DNA of 64,000 bases from contig NC_135571.1 of the NCBI RefSeq assembly GCF_964340395.1, positions 792,501-856,500 on the forward strand, written 5' to 3'. The notes below the pieces were generated by a model, which was not told the origin of the DNA, ran no database searches, and worked only from the letters and a program-made list of their open reading frames with translations. The DNA is from Glandiceps talaboti. Taxonomy: Eukaryota > Hemichordata > Enteropneusta > Spengelidae. The translations under genes and the position numbers were made by a program. Each line of letters starts with the position of its first letter. The first letter of the stretch is position 1. Below, in pieces: positions 42,531 to 60,815 of the stretch.

Positions 42531-43487
42531 TGACTTTGACCATGTAACACACTCACAGAGCTCATACAGCGCCTATGAAACTGCCATTAGAGAGTTTTAA
42601 AGATTTCTTACCACCTAATGTTGAACTACGGTATCATGAATATACAGGAAAGAAATCTGTCACTCTGTTTTGAAAATAGTTGAATTTTTAGAAAATTGTA
42701 TTCGTGGAAATGTTGGCTTGTTGATACATGTTGGGAAGTGTCGATCAGACATCGAAGCAGACATCGAAGCATAATACATGTAATAAACAATCTCATTAAA
42801 CCTGATATAACAGATCAACTAATAAATACCCGTTTATCGAACCATTTTATATGAATTAAATGTCACATATTTAATCCATACAGTACTATCGACTTAGTCG
42901 AACACATCATTTATTGTGACTCAAAACATTTTTGAAAATTTCAAAAATGCTACAAAATATAGATTGGCAAGTATATAGTGCCCTTTAAGGTAAAATTTGA
43001 TTATTACATTAAATTAATACGTAGCTAATTAATTATTTCTAAGGAGACACAAGTAACCATTTGTTGATTAAATATTCCTAAATAGACTAACTGTTAAAGC
43101 CAATGCACTGAAATCAATAGAATTTTCCTTAAATCTGTCTGAAATAGTTTTTTTTAGAACTGTTTTGTTTCATATAATGACTTACTAGTAGTATTATACA
43201 GCCATTGGCGTGATGCTCCTATAGGAGGTGGTCCCAATTATGTATCCAGATTCAGATCTTATATAATGTATTTTGTGTAGCTGTACAAGTAATATGTTAC
43301 AATAAATCCAATCAAATTGATTGCGAGGTCCGAATAAAAAAACCAGAGCCCCAATATGATTACGATTTCAACCTGTTGGTGTACTAATTGTGAATACAAT
43401 AGACTACTAATTAATACTTACAATGTCTAATTATTATTATTTTGATAAGTTTCAGTGAATGTTTTGTGGTTGTCTGATCAAAATAAT

Positions 43488-43765
43488 AATCAGGGGTCAA
43501 CAAATCATTTTGTGAACTGGTGGTCCCCAGACCAGTGCCTTAAAAAATCCAGTGGTCCTGCTGAAAGAATCAGTGGTCCAAGGTCCCACTAATGTGAAAC
43601 ATGAAATCTTACCTATGAATCTGTATATTCAGACGACTTTTTAACATAGTTATTAACAGTAAGGTACTGGTCCGACGGACCAGACAAGGTAAAATTTGTG
43701 TGGTCCACCCAAAAAAATCACTCGTCCCGGACCCAGGACCAGTGGATTTGTTCACCCCTGATAAT
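43488..43765. mobile_element. Foldback element (family 5)
   Basis: The ends are inverted: aatcaggggtcaacaaatc against gatttgttcacccctgat. Internal ggtcc/ggacc arms (ggtggtccccagaccagt; ggaccagacaagg) also pair. Confidence 0.7.
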
Positions 43766-44248
43766 ACTCTAGTTACAGGTGGTAAAACTTTAAAGCCAAT
43801 ACTATCACATGTTGCTAAGGACCCTGCTTTTTAATAATTAGTAATATAATATATCTTATGTCAAAGACGTGTGATTTATGTAATGTAATAAAATCAGGTC
43901 AAAGGTTAAAGGTTACATTGAAATGACTTAGATATTAGTATTGATCCCTGTGAACCGAATATACTGCACAATAGAGTTTGATTAAAATTGTTTACTACAT
44001 TTTAAAAAAGTGTCCTGTTTAAAACATGTACACTTAATGCATGAATGTATTATGTACAATATACCATGCACAAGCAAATTTATTGTATTTGAACAGAAAA
44101 TATAGATAATAGATCCTGGTCGTTTTACATCACCACAACCCATGTCTACGTCACATGGTTCTGTGGTGCTAGAAAAATGAGTCAAAATGTTCTAAATCAT
44201 CATTATTTTCATTAATTATGTTTGAGGAGGTATAATTCTATTATTCTT

Positions 44249-44384
44249 CAATATTTTTCTTCATTCAACTTGAAATACTTGTGACCTAAGGGTTTTATTA
44301 CTACTGGTCACGTGACTTGTAATTACATGGCCCCCTTAGGTCACTCATATTTTCCTTGCATGGCTGAATGAAGAAAAATATTGG
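44249..44384. mobile_element. Short palindromic MITE family 3, copy A
   Basis: About 136 bp with ends caatatttttcttcattca and tgaatgaagaaaaatattgg. The arms pair almost throughout (tgacctaag / cttaggtca). Other copies: 59680-59809, and partial ones at 62005-62087 and 63436-63510. Confidence 0.85.
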
Positions 44385-44861
44385 GGACTGATATCTAATT
44401 ACATCACATATTTTATTACACAACAACTCTGTAACTTAAAATGTTACGATGACTACAATTTTGACAACACGGATTTCATGTTAGGGACTGGCCAAGAATT
44501 GCAGGGGGAGGGGCCCAATGCTTATCTGGGAGGTTTGCCAGCTGTTTATTGTGCAAGTGTTTGGGGAAGGTCACTAATTTTCATGCAATCATATTTTCAA
44601 TCACAGATATTCCAATGTCAAGGGGAGTATTTTCGTGCAAAGTCTTGAGGAAGGTTTATCTTTCTTAATATGCACCGACTGTCTGACAACAGCCCTCACC
44701 CCTGCAGTTTATGACTATTCCCTTATGCCTTATGACACCTTGTAAACAAAGGAGGTGTTTTACATTATCTGGAGAAAAATTTCAAATAGCACAAGTGCAA
44801 AGTCTAACATGGGAATTATTTACTGATGAATATATATACAATGTAGCTTAATTTTTACAAT

Positions 44862-45224
44862 TAGTCCAAAAAAAGAAAAAAAGAATTGTTTCTGGTCAGC
44901 ATGCACATCACTTAAATAACCTTGCATCGGTCTTTTTTTATGTGTTTGTCCAGCCCATACACTCTGCACATCTGGGGGGAAACACAAAAATAACACTCCC
45001 TACCACCAGTGAAGACAACTGCAGAGCCAATCATGAACAAGCAAATGACATCTGCCCCACATACACTCTTGCTTTAAAGTATCAATAAAAAGAGTAGTAA
45101 CTACCATACAGGTTTGTTGAGAATAATAAAAAAATACAAAAAACGAAAAATGCATCATCACACCACTTTAGACAGAATGTTCTGACCAAAAACAATTCCT
45201 TTTCTTTTTTTTGGCCTTATCTCT
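44862..45224. mobile_element. Harbinger-like MITE family 1, copy B
   Basis: The body matches copy A (aagcaaatgacatctgccc, ggggaaacacaaaaataac), and TTA flanks are again visible at both ends. Confidence 0.8.
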
Positions 45225-45355
45225 CATTTTTTACCAATTCCAATTTTCAATCTAAAAATTATTTTATGAAGCACTATATATTATAAATTATTTGAATTTA
45301 AGTGGATGTATCCTTTCAATTTTGGTGAAAATTTTGAACACTTTCTTTCCATGTT

Positions 45356-49531
<4,176 letters not shown>

Positions 49532-49989
49532 CTGGAAAATTACACATTGTTAATATTTAGTGTTCCAATAAATCTTCAATTATTGTCTATGTTAATATAC
49601 CTTTATTCCAGCCAAGTGATATTAGTCTGTGTAGCAATTACCAAGTATTGAATATAAATGTGTAATGACACGGAACGTGGACAGGACCAAATTACGTCGA
49701 GGGAATGTTACTAAATTAGACGTTATTACAAATTAAATTCAACTACTTAATTTAAACTGATAAAGGAAAAAAATAAATAGCTTTATAATCTAATTATGTA
49801 ATAGTAGTCTATATTTGGATATTATTGTATTTCCAATGTTTCAATTTGTGACTCACACGAACGTCACAAGAATGCAAGAGAATCTCGTTGATTAAAATTT
49901 TAGTGTACAAGTTCAGATTGTGAATGGGGTATTACGACTGTAATTTACATCAGGTCACTCATATTTATTTGGCAATAACAACAAATTAT

Positions 49990-50100
49990 AGTCGTTATTA
50001 TATACATAGACCCTCATATTACCAGGGTCTGACGTTTGAAAATATTTCAGTTTAAAATTTCATAATAGAAAAAATAGTGGGTCTATGTATATAATAAATA
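49990..50100. repeat. Inverted repeat near the acyltransferase 5' region
   Basis: ttattatatacatagaccc and gggtctatgtatataataa bracket about 70 bp. Probable small hairpin element. Confidence 0.8.
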
Positions 50101-50469
50101 AATAATCTCCCAGTATTTCTCATTCGTGCTAAGTCATCTCGGACTCATGATTCCCCTAATGACGACACAAAAGGAATCATTCGTCCTTGATGACATAGCA
50201 CTCAAAATACCAGGAAATTATATATAATTATTACTGAGTGTGCTACATAGTTATACACATATACATAATTTATACAACACATCAGTCATTAATGTACCTT
50301 GGTTAGACAGATTAGGAAGTTTCCTTTACCATACTGCACTGCATCATATGTATTCCTTTAGTGATACTGAAGCATGTACCTGTAAAAGTAAAAACGTTGG
50401 GCTAAAACATGCAGAAGTTTGACAAAATGGATGAAAATTGGCTATTTACCTAGGATTTAATTACTTGAC

Positions 50470-50700
50470 ATTACAACTTCGGAGTTTTTTACCTGCAAAA
50501 TCAATTAGAAAGTACATATATATGAAGTCTTTGTTTGTGACTCATTAAATTGCAAAAGCACTGAAAATGTGCCAAACTTTCATCATTATATGTACAATAA
50601 CAAAGTTTTTACATACTTTTTTTATTATAGTTTTTTTCAATTTATTGAGGTCTCAAACAAAAACATGGTGTATACTGCTTGCCATTGATTGTCCTTGCAG
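50470..50700. mobile_element. Foldback MITE family 4, diverged copy
   Basis: The order matches 26600-26830: acctgcaaaatcaatt, gtttgtgactcattaaattg, gtacaataac, atttattgag, attgattgtccttgcag. Confidence 0.6.
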
Positions 50701-50967
50701 ATGAGTCAAGTGATAACAGATTATTAACTGATGGCTTACTATACTAAACATGGAAATAAAATAATAGCGCCCTCTAGTGTTCAATTGAGCATACTTCATC
50801 AAAGTTGAATCAACTACAGAAACAGCCTTTGTGAACCAATCACAGACCACATGCAAAGTGCCATGTGATTACACCTTTTCATTACATATATATGTTGCAT
50901 ATATTGCAGACTCTTCAGGTATTATAAAAGTATATTTTCAGAGAGGAAAGGTATGACAAATGATTGC

Positions 50968-51045
50968 TTAAAATACCTCCATCGAAATCTGTGCTTAAAA
51001 TACCTCCATCGAAATCTGTCCTTAAAATACCTCCATTAAAATCAG
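50968..51045. repeat. 27-bp tandem repeat, 3 copies
   Basis: The unit is cttaaaatacctccatcgaa atctgt. A second repeat (taccataaataccctgggat, 3 copies) follows at 51240-51440. Confidence 0.85.
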
Positions 51046-51584
51046 TGCATGAGCATCATGAAAAAGTTGTTAGTTATTTTCATCACATACATGAATTTAA
51101 TGCTTTGTATCAAATAATATATGATGTCTGTGATGCAATTGATATATTACTAAAGCTATCCTTTTTGGCAGCTTGGTATAACAACCGTGGTGGTGTGGAT
51201 ATCTGTGACACTGACCCTGTATCTTTTTACTCAACATTTACCATAAATACCCTGGGATATCATTACAATTGTGAATATATCTTGTAAGATGATTTACATG
51301 ATATTTGCTCATTACCATAAATACCGTGGGATATCATTACAATTTGTGATTGTGAATATATATCTTGTATGACGATGAGACTTACATGATATTTGCTCAT
51401 TACCATAAATACCCTGGGATATCATTAAAATTTTGAATATATATCTTGCATATTTGCTCACTAAAAGTGTTCAACAATAGATACATTAATCTTTTCTAGG
51501 AAGAGTTTTAACTTGAAATGTTGGTTATTTCACTAGTCTTGGGGATTGTATGATTGATAACCATTTTACCACTTTACATTACGT

Positions 51585-51935
51585 CAGCCTAAAAATAAAA
51601 ATTGTTTGGTTCTGGTTACTCAACTCCACCTAGTTTTTTACTGCCAACCCTAAACTTTTTTTTATGTATTCAAGAAAAAAATAAAATCGGAAAAATTGTG
51701 TAGTCTCGCGAGAAATAGTGAATGTGAAAACTGACATCAACTTAAAAAGACAATATAAAACTGTTCTTCCGACCTGTAATGGCTGTACATCTGATGAGAG
51801 GAAACCAGTAACACAGAGACCATATGGAAAACAATGGAAAACATAACTACTTGAACTAAAAATAAAATTCTAAAATTGAGTGCAATTGGAACCACGCAAT
51901 TTTTATTTAGGCCTTACCTATTACAGAAAAATGTA
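51585..51935. mobile_element. MITE family 2, full copy
   Basis: About 345 bp with inverted ends cctaaaaataaaaattgttt-ggttc / gaacc-cgcaatttttatttaggcc, containing gtctcgcgagaaatagtg and gtaatggctgtacatctgat. Also at 58135-58500 with the same order. Possibly Harbinger-type by its GGCCTA ends. Confidence 0.7.
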
Positions 51936-53330
51936 TTTTTTTGTTTCAGTTAATATTAACTTTTTCTAATCACTACAAACTATTGAAGGACTAACCACAA
52001 CATTATTAAACTTGGCAGTCTGTGGCAGGTGTCCCTTTTAATTGCACCTAGAGGACAAGAGATGCCAAAACTGTAGATAATCATACAATTCTGTGAATTA
52101 TATAACATTGAAATACCAATTGAAAGCAAAATAGAATTAGCCAAAATCATGTTGTTTGATATGTTCATTAAATTACCTACAACTCCAAGTGAATACAACC
52201 AGAAAATTGCCATACAGGCTATGATTGCTACTGCCTAAAGAGTACACATTTGAAAAATTGGTTTTGGGTGCGTGGGTGATAAGAGTTCAATTCAACCACT
52301 CTTACTCATACCATAGGTTGAAAGTTTGAAAGTGGACTCCCTAGCTTTGTGTAATTAATTCCTTAGAGGGCGCCTCTTAAGAGGAGTGCTCCCCTCAAAG
52401 GCTCACAATTATCCTTTATTGAAATCACTTGACAACATATAACTAAAGCCTGTATTTACTGGCATACTAGCAATTCAACCATAACGTTTCAAATGTACTG
52501 AAGAACAAAATATGTGCAAAGTAAGGACTCATTTTGTTACATACACAGTTGTTGAATAACCCCTGTGACTTCTAAAGCCCTTTAGATATTTAAATCTCAC
52601 TCCACTAAGTAGTTCATTAATTAATCATCTCTTGCAAACCTATTACCACGAATAAGGCACTACAAAATCACTTTTCCATCTCACTATCTGAATCGATATT
52701 GTCACTTCCATTCTTTTATGCTTGAATAAACACATGTGGTATAGATGTATATGCTTCTTAACATGATCTCACAGTTCCTGAATATTTGACAACTAACAAG
52801 CAAATAAATCAACCAGTAAAGCACTGAAACATGAGTAACGTTTCACCGTCAGAATGTTCTAAATATTTGCATTAACCTTCCTCTTAAGAACTGTTAGTTA
52901 TGATGTAATGGAGTGCACAATACTGTACACTAGACTTACTTCCGTGATTCGACCAACTGTTACAGTTTCAATCGGTGACTTTAACTTCACCAAGGCATCG
53001 TCGTGTGGTATATACAGATTCTCAAGATAAAAAGCCTCAGGGTCTTTTCAAATGTCAGATTTTGGATTATTCCTAATAATCTTCCTTCAAGTTTCCAATC
53101 TTTTCATCTATACCCAGGCATCAGATCACGTGGACAGCGTATATAGTTTGACAATATGAAAATCACGAAGTCAAGAAAACCATTTCCTCTGCTTTTCGTT
53201 TAATAACAGAATTCAAAAACAGGCACGTTTGCTGGAGGTCTGTGAAATAAAGCAACATGACACAAGACATTCTTAGTATACAAGGCAACATTCAGTGAAT
53301 AAGACTTCCTGTAATCAATACTCATTAACA

Positions 53331-56300
53331 ATATATACATGAAATCTCTGGTGAATTATTTGTACTGCTGATGTTAAATTCTCTTAGAATACATACATAA
53401 AATCTCTGGTGAATTATTTGTACTGCTGATGTTAAATTCTCTTAGAATGCATACATGAAATCTCTAGTGAATTATTTGTACTGCTGATCTTAAATTCTCT
53501 TAGAATACATACATGAAATCTCTGGTGAATTATTTGTACTGCTGATCTTAAATTCTCTTAGAATACATACATAAAATCTCTGGTGAATTATTTGTACTGC
53601 TGATATTAAATTCTCTTAGAATACATACATGAAATCTCTGGTGAATTATTTGTACTGCTGATATTAAATTCTCTTAGAATACATACATAAAATCTCTGGT
53701 GAATTATTTGTACTGCTGATATTAAATTCTCTTAGAATACATATATGAAATCTCTGGTGAATTATTTGTACTGCTGATATTAAATTCTCTTAGAATACAT
53801 ACATGAAATCTCTGGTGAATCATTTGTACTGCTGATATTAAATTCTCTTAGAATACATACATAAAATCTCTGGTGAATTATTTGTACTGCTGATATTAAA
53901 TTCTCTTAGAATACATACATGAAATCTCTTGTGAATTATTTGTACTGCTGATATTAAATTCTCTTAGAATACATACATAAAATCTCTGGTGAATTATTTG
54001 TACTGCTGATATTAAATTCTCTTAGAATACATACATAAAATCTCTGGTGAATTATTTGTACTGCTGATATTAAATTCTCTTAGAATGCATACATAAAATC
54101 TCTGGTGAATCATTTGTACTGCTGATATTAAATTCTCTTAGAATGCATACATAAAATCTCTGGTGAATTATTTATACTGCTGATATTAAATTCTCTTAGA
54201 ATACATACATGAAATCTCTGGTGAATCATTTGTACTGCTGATATTACATTCTCTTAGAATACATACATGAAATCTCTGGTGAATCATTTGTACTGCTGAT
54301 ATTAAATTCTCTTAGAATACATACATGAAATCTCTGGTGAATCATTTGTACTGCTGATGTTAAATTCTCTTAGAATACATACATAAAATCTCTGGTGAAT
54401 TATTTGTACTGCTGATGTTAAATTCTCTTAGAATACATACATGAAATCTCTGGTGAATTATTTGTACTGCTGATGTTAAATTCTCTTAGAATACATACAT
54501 GAAATCTCTGGTGAATTATTTGTACTGCTGATGTTAAATTCTCTTAGAATACATACATGCAATCTCTGGTGAATTATTTGTACTGCTGATGTTAAATTCT
54601 CTTAGAATACATACATGAAATCTCTGGTGAATTATTTGTACTGCTGATATTAAATTCTCTTAGAATACATACATGAAATCTCTTGTGAATTATTTGTACT
54701 GCTGATGTTAAATTCTCTTAGAATACATACATAAAATCTCTGGTGAATCATTTGTACTGCTGATGTTAAATTCTCTTAGAATATATACATGAAATCTCTG
54801 GTGAATTATTTGTACTGCTGATGTTAAATTCTCTTAGAATACATACATGAAATCTCTTGTGAATTATTTGTACTGCTGATGTTAAATTCTCTTAGAATAC
54901 ATACATAAAATCTCTGGTGAATTATTTGTACTGCTGATGTTAAATTCTCTTAGAATACATACATGAAATCTCTTGTGAATTATTTGTACTGCTGATGTTA
55001 AATTCTCTTAGAATACATACATGAAATCTCTGGTGAATCATTTGTACTGCTGATATTACATTCTCTTAGAATACATACATGAAATCTCTGGTGAATCATT
55101 TGTAATGCTGATATTAAATTCTCTTAGAATACATACATGAAATCTCTGGTGAATCATTTGTACTGCTGATGTTAAATTCTCTTAGAATACATACATAAAA
55201 TCTCTGGTGAATTATTTGTACTGCTGATGTTAAATTCTCTTAGAATACATACATGAAATCTCTGGTGAATTATTTGTACTGCTGATGTTAAATTCTCTTA
55301 GAATACATACATGAAATCTCTGGTGAATTATTTGTACTGCTGATGTTAAATTCTCTTAGAATACATACATGCAATCTCTGGTGAATTATTTGTACTGCTG
55401 ATGTTAAATTCTCTTAGAATACATACATGAAATCTCTGGTGAATTATTTGTACTGCTGATATTAAATTCTCTTAGAATACATACATGAAATCTCTTGTGA
55501 ATTATTTGTACTGCTGATGTTAAATTCTCTTAGAATACATACATAAAATCTCTGGTGAATCATTTGTACTGCTGATGTTAAATTCTCTTAGAATATATAC
55601 ATGAAATCTCTGGTGAATTATTTGTACTGCTGATGTTAAATTCTCTTAGAATACATACATGAAATCTCTTGTGAATTATTTGTACTGCTGATGTTAAATT
55701 CTCTTAGAATACATACATAAAATCTCTGGTGAATTATTTGTACTGCTGATGTTAAATTCTCTTAGAATACATACATGAAATCTCTTGTGAATTATTTGTA
55801 CTGCTGATGTTAAATTGTCTTAGAATACATACATAAAATCTCTGGTGAATTATTTGTACTGCTGATGTTAAATTCTCTTAGAATATATACATGAAATCTC
55901 TGGTGAATTATTTGTACTGCTGATGTTAAATTCTCTTAGAATACATACATGAAATCTCTGGTGAATTATTTGTACTGCTGATGTTAAATTCTCTTAGAAT
56001 ACATACATGAAATCTCTGGTGAATTATTTGTACTGCTGATGTTAAATTCTCTTAGAATACATACATGAAATCTCTGGTGAATTATTTGTACTGCTGATGT
56101 TAAATTCTCTTAGAATACATACATGAAATCTCTGGTGAATTATTTGTACTGCTGATATTAAATTCTCTTAGAATACATACATGAAATCTCTTGTGAATTA
56201 TTTGTACTGCTGATGTTAAATTCTCTTAGAATACATACATAAAATCTCTTGTGAATTATTTGTACTGCTGATGTTAAATTCTCTTAGAATACATACATAA

Positions 56301-57918
56301 AATCTCTGGTGAATTATTAGTACTGCTGATATTAAATTCTCTTAGAATACATACATGAAATCTCTGGTGAATTATTTGTACTGCTGATGTTAAATTCTCT
56401 TAGAATACATACATGAAATCTCTGGTGAATCATTTGTACTGCTGATGTTAAATTCTCTTAGAATACATACATAAAATCTCTGGTGAATTATTTGTACTGC
56501 TGATATTAAATTCTCTTAGAATACATACATGAAATCTCTGGTGAATTATTTGTACTGCTGATGTTAAATTTTCTTAGAATACATACATAAAATCTCTGGT
56601 GAATCATTTGTACTGCTGATGTTAAATTCTCTTAGAATACATACATAAAATCTCTGGTGAATCATTTGTACTGCTGATATTAAATTTTCTTAGAATACAT
56701 ACATAAAATCTCTGGTGAATCATTTGTACTGCTGATGTTAAATTCTCTTAGAATGCATACATAAAATCTCTGGTGAATCATTTGTACTGCTGATCTTAAA
56801 TTCTCTTAGAATACATACATAAAATCTCTGGTGAATTATTTGTACTGCTGATGTTAAATTCTCTTAGAATGCATACATAAAATCTCTGGTGAATTATTTG
56901 TACTGCTGATATTAAATTTTCTTAGAATACATACATAAAATCTCTGGTGAATCATTTGTACTGCTGATGTTAAATTCTCTTAGAATGCATACATAAAATC
57001 TCTGGTGAATCATTTGTACTGCTGATCTTAAATTCTCTTAGAATACATACATAAAATCTCTGGTGAATTATTTGTACTGCTGATGTTAAATTCTCTTAGA
57101 ATACATACATGAAATCTCTGGTGAATTATTTGTACTGCTGATATTAAATTTTCTTAGAATACATACATAAAATCTCTGGTGAATCATTTGTACTGCTGAT
57201 GTTAAATTCTCTTAGAATGCATACATAAAATCTCTGGTGAATCATTTGTACTGCTGATCTTAAATTCTCTTAGAATACATACATAAAATCTCTGGTGAAT
57301 TATTTGTACTGCTGATGTTAAATTCTCTTAGAATACATACATGAAATCTCTGGTGAATCATTTGTACTGCTGATGTTAAATTCTCTTAGAATACATACAT
57401 AAAATCTCTGGTGAATTATTTGTACTGCTGATATTAAATTCTCTTAGAATATATACATAAAATCTCTAGTGAATTATTTGTACTGCTGATGTTAAATTCT
57501 CTTAGAATACATACATGAAATCTCTGGTGAATTATTTGTACTGCTGATGTTAAATTCTCTTAGAATACATACATGAAATCTCTGGTGAATCATTTGTACT
57601 GCTGATGTTAAATTCTCTTAGAATACATACATGAAATCTCTGGTGAATTATTTGTACTGCTGATCTTAAATTCTCTTAGAATACATACATAAAATCTCTG
57701 GTGAATCATTTGTACTGCTGATGTTAAATTCTCTTAGAATACATACATAAAATCTCTGGTGAATTATTTGTACTGCTGATATTAATTTCTCTTAGAATAC
57801 ATACATGAAATCTCTGGTGAATTATTTGTACTGCTGATATTAAATTCTCTTAGAATACATACATGAAATCTTTGGTGAATTGTTTGTACTTTCAATTTTA
57901 AATTGTCTTAGAATACAT
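53331..57918. repeat. 58-bp satellite, ~79 tandem units
   Basis: The unit contains tgaaatctctggtgaattat, ttgtactgctgatgttaaat and tctcttagaatacataca. Variants mark higher-order copies: a segment of at least 14 units is duplicated at an offset of 812 bp (54240 to 55052), and a 4-unit (232 bp) block repeats about three times between 56680 and 57270. The last unit is diverged (ctttcaattttaaattgtc). No long open frame spans it. Confidence 0.97.
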
Positions 57919-58134
57919 GAACAAACGACAAATACAGCAATACACTCAATGGACAATATGCAAATTTGCATTATAAATTTGCATATCTTTTGTTTGTTTT
58001 TGCTGAGTTAAGTGCCTTGTCAAATTTGAATGAGATTGACAATAACAGTTTAATTCATATTGTTGCACATACATGTATCCATAGACTTTTAACTATGTCT
58101 AATTTCTTTGTATTCTTTATACCTCACCTATATT

Positions 58135-58500
58135 AAGACCTAAAAAAAATTGTTTGGTTCCAGTTACCCGACCCCATCTATTTTTTCACTGCTGACTCTA
58201 TTTATGTATTTGAGAAAAAATAAAATCGTGAACAATTGTGAAGTGTCGCGAGAAATAGTGGATGCTAAAACTGACGACTTAAAAAGACAAAATAAAACTG
58301 TTTTTCCAATCTGTAATGACTGTACATCTGATAGGAAGAAACCATTAACACAGAGCCCATATGGAAAAAAACCGGAAAACATAACTACCTGAACTAGACA
58401 CTCACATATGAAAAAAAATGTTTAAAAAAATCTACCTACCCCACCTACTTTAAGATTGAGTGTAATCAGAACCACACAATTCTTTAGACCTAAAGCTCCA
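58135..58500. mobile_element. MITE family 2, copy 4
   Basis: It shares gtcgcgagaaatagtggatg, tgtaatgactgtacatctga and the inverted ends acctaaaaaaaattgtttgg / ccacacaattctttagacct. Confidence 0.75.
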
Positions 58501-58545
58501 TGATTTTTACAATCTCTTACCATGAAAAAACTTATTACTATGATA

Positions 58546-58870
58546 GGCCAAGAAAAAGAGAAAGAATTGTTTCTGATCAGGAAAGTTTGTCTAAAATGGT
58601 GCGATGATGTGATTTGATATCTTTTCTGATTCTCAACAAACCTGTTACTCAATCTACTTTTTATGGCAGTTACTGTTCTTTTTATTTAGTTCTTAATGTC
58701 ATTTGCTTGCTCATGTTCAATTGTCTCTCCAGTTGTTTTCACTGAAGTAGGGAGGGTTATTTTTGTCTTTCCCCACATATCTGCGGACTGTATGAGCTTG
58801 ACAAACACACACAAAAAAGACTGTCTCTGGGGGTATTTAAGTGATGCGCTCATTGACCAGTGATAAAAAG
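58546..58870. mobile_element. Harbinger-like MITE family 1, copy C (inverted)
   Basis: The reverse complement of the family 1 body: ggccaagaaaaagagaaaga at one end, tcatttgcttgctcatg and gttatttttgt inside. The other end is eroded near cattgaccagtgat. It directly follows MITE family 2 copy 4. Confidence 0.75.
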
Positions 58871-58899
58871 TAAAGATAACAAACAGGGGACTAAAGATG

Positions 58900-59072
58900 A
58901 ACCAACCAACCAACCGACCGACCGACCGACCGACTGACTGAACAACTGATAATCAATCAATCTATCAATCAGTCAGTCATTCAAGCAGCCAATCAACTAA
59001 CCACTCAGTCAGTCAGTCAATCAATTAATCAATCACTGTCAGTCAATCAATCAATCACAATCAGTCAATGAA

Positions 59073-59111
<39 letters not shown>

Positions 59112-59115
59112 ATTG

Positions 59116-59177
<62 letters not shown>

Positions 59178-59218
59178 CAAACAAACAAACAAACAAACAA
59201 ACAAACAAACAAACAGAA
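58900..59218. repeat. (ACCG)n, (GGCT)n, (CAAT)n, (CAAA)n microsatellites
   Basis: A chain of homogeneous tetranucleotide blocks. Confidence 0.95.
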
Positions 59219-59334
59219 TACATAATTGCACTAGACTTAAAAATCATAACTCAGATCTGTTCAACAGTACCAAAACAGTCAATTGTAGGTCCTAGTACAT
59301 CTTCAATGTGTTCATATTTGTTGCTTGCCTTATA

Positions 59335-59545
59335 TCAAATGGTAAAGAATTACTGAGTCTGGGAGAACCATTCAAAAATGTGTGGTCATGGCCACTATAT
59401 GAAAAGGTAAAGAATTCCTCAGTCTATGAGAACCATTAAAAAATGTGTGGTCATGACCACTATATGAAAAGGTATTATTCCTCAGTCTCAGAAAACCATT
59501 TGAAAAAAATGTGGTCATGGCCACTATATGAGGAATTTTCTTGAA
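59335..59545. repeat. ~62-bp tandem repeat, 3 copies
   Basis: Units contain ggtaaagaatt-ct-agtctg, gagaaccatt and gtggtcatggccactatatg. Confidence 0.85.
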
Positions 59546-59679
59546 AGCGGGAGACTGAATAAATAGTCCTGCCCACTGCTGATATTATGGGATATTTTAT
59601 GCTGCAATACTTGTATAGCAAACTTAAAGTCCATACATACATCTAAACCTACAATGCCATTTTAATTAGATGTTAGTCA

Positions 59680-59809
59680 CCAATATTTTTCTTCATTTCC
59701 AAGGAAAATACGAGTGACCTAAGGGGTCTTTGTCACTACTCGTCTAGCAACTTGTACTGAAAACCTTTTGGTCACGAGTATTTTCTGACTGAATGAAGAA
59801 AGATATTGG
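59680..59809. mobile_element. Short palindromic MITE family 3, copy B
   Basis: 130 bp with ends ccaatatttttcttcatt and aatgaagaaagatattgg. Internal arms gtgacctaaggggtc and cttttggtcac pair imperfectly. Confidence 0.85.
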
Positions 59810-60107
59810 AGAATAACTTAATTATAAAAGTGCCAGTAATATCAAAGAAAAATCAGGGAAAGTAATGGTAAAATTGTTTTTTTAAATTTTTAACTCTTTG
59901 ACTATTATTTCAAACACAGCAGAACCAGTGACGTAAACATGTGTTGTTGTGATATAGGAAGCGCGTTGTCATGACGTAGAATGACCATCTGGAGTATATA
60001 TTCCATATTTTGGGCTTATGCATGGTATAATGATTGGAATACCTCTGTGTCCACAAATGCTTTTTGATATGACTCTTTCCTGTGATGTATTTTTGTTGTT
60101 AGAAAAC

Positions 60108-60815
60108 CAAGATAGACATTCGCCAATGATGATACGATGTCACACTGCCAGATAGACATTCGGCAATGATGATACAATGTCACTGCCAGGTAGACATTCG
60201 GCAATGATGATACGATGTCACACTGCCAGATAGACATTCGGCAATGATGATACAATGTCACTGCCAGATAGACATTCGGCAATGATGATACAATGTCACT
60301 GCCAGATAGACATTTGGCAATGATGATACGATGTCACTGCCAGATAGACATTTGGCAGTGATGATACGATGTCACTGCCAGATAGACATTTGCCAATGAT
60401 GATACAATGTCACTGCCAGATAGACATTTGCCAATGATGATATGATGTCACTGCCAGATAGACATTTGGCAACTTATATGATATGATGTCACTGCCAGAT
60501 AGACATTTGGCAACTATGATACGATGTCACTGCCAGATAGACATTTGGCAATGATGATACAATGTCACTGCCAGATAGACATTTGGCAACTATGATACGA
60601 TATATGTCACTGCCAGATAGACATTTGCCAAAGATGATACGATGTCACTGCCAGATAGACATTCGTCAACGATGATACGATGTCACTGCCAGATAGACAT
60701 TCGCCAACGATGATACGATGTCACTGCCAGATAGACATTCAGCAATGATGATATGATGTCACACTGCCAGATAGACATTCAGCAATGATGATTCGACATC
60801 ACACTGCCGAAAGGA
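60108..60815. repeat. 38-bp minisatellite, ~18 copies
   Basis: The unit contains gatagacattcggcaatgat and acgatgtcactgcca. Some units have an extra ca (cacactgcca). Confidence 0.95.

Noticed and set aside
53331-57918. CRISPR-like array
   Set aside because: Units are contiguous 58-bp satellites with no unique spacers, in a eukaryotic context.
60016-60282. 88-codon minus-strand repeat protein
   Set aside because: It arises from the 38-bp minisatellite. The frame opens only where two-base insertions happen to keep phase.
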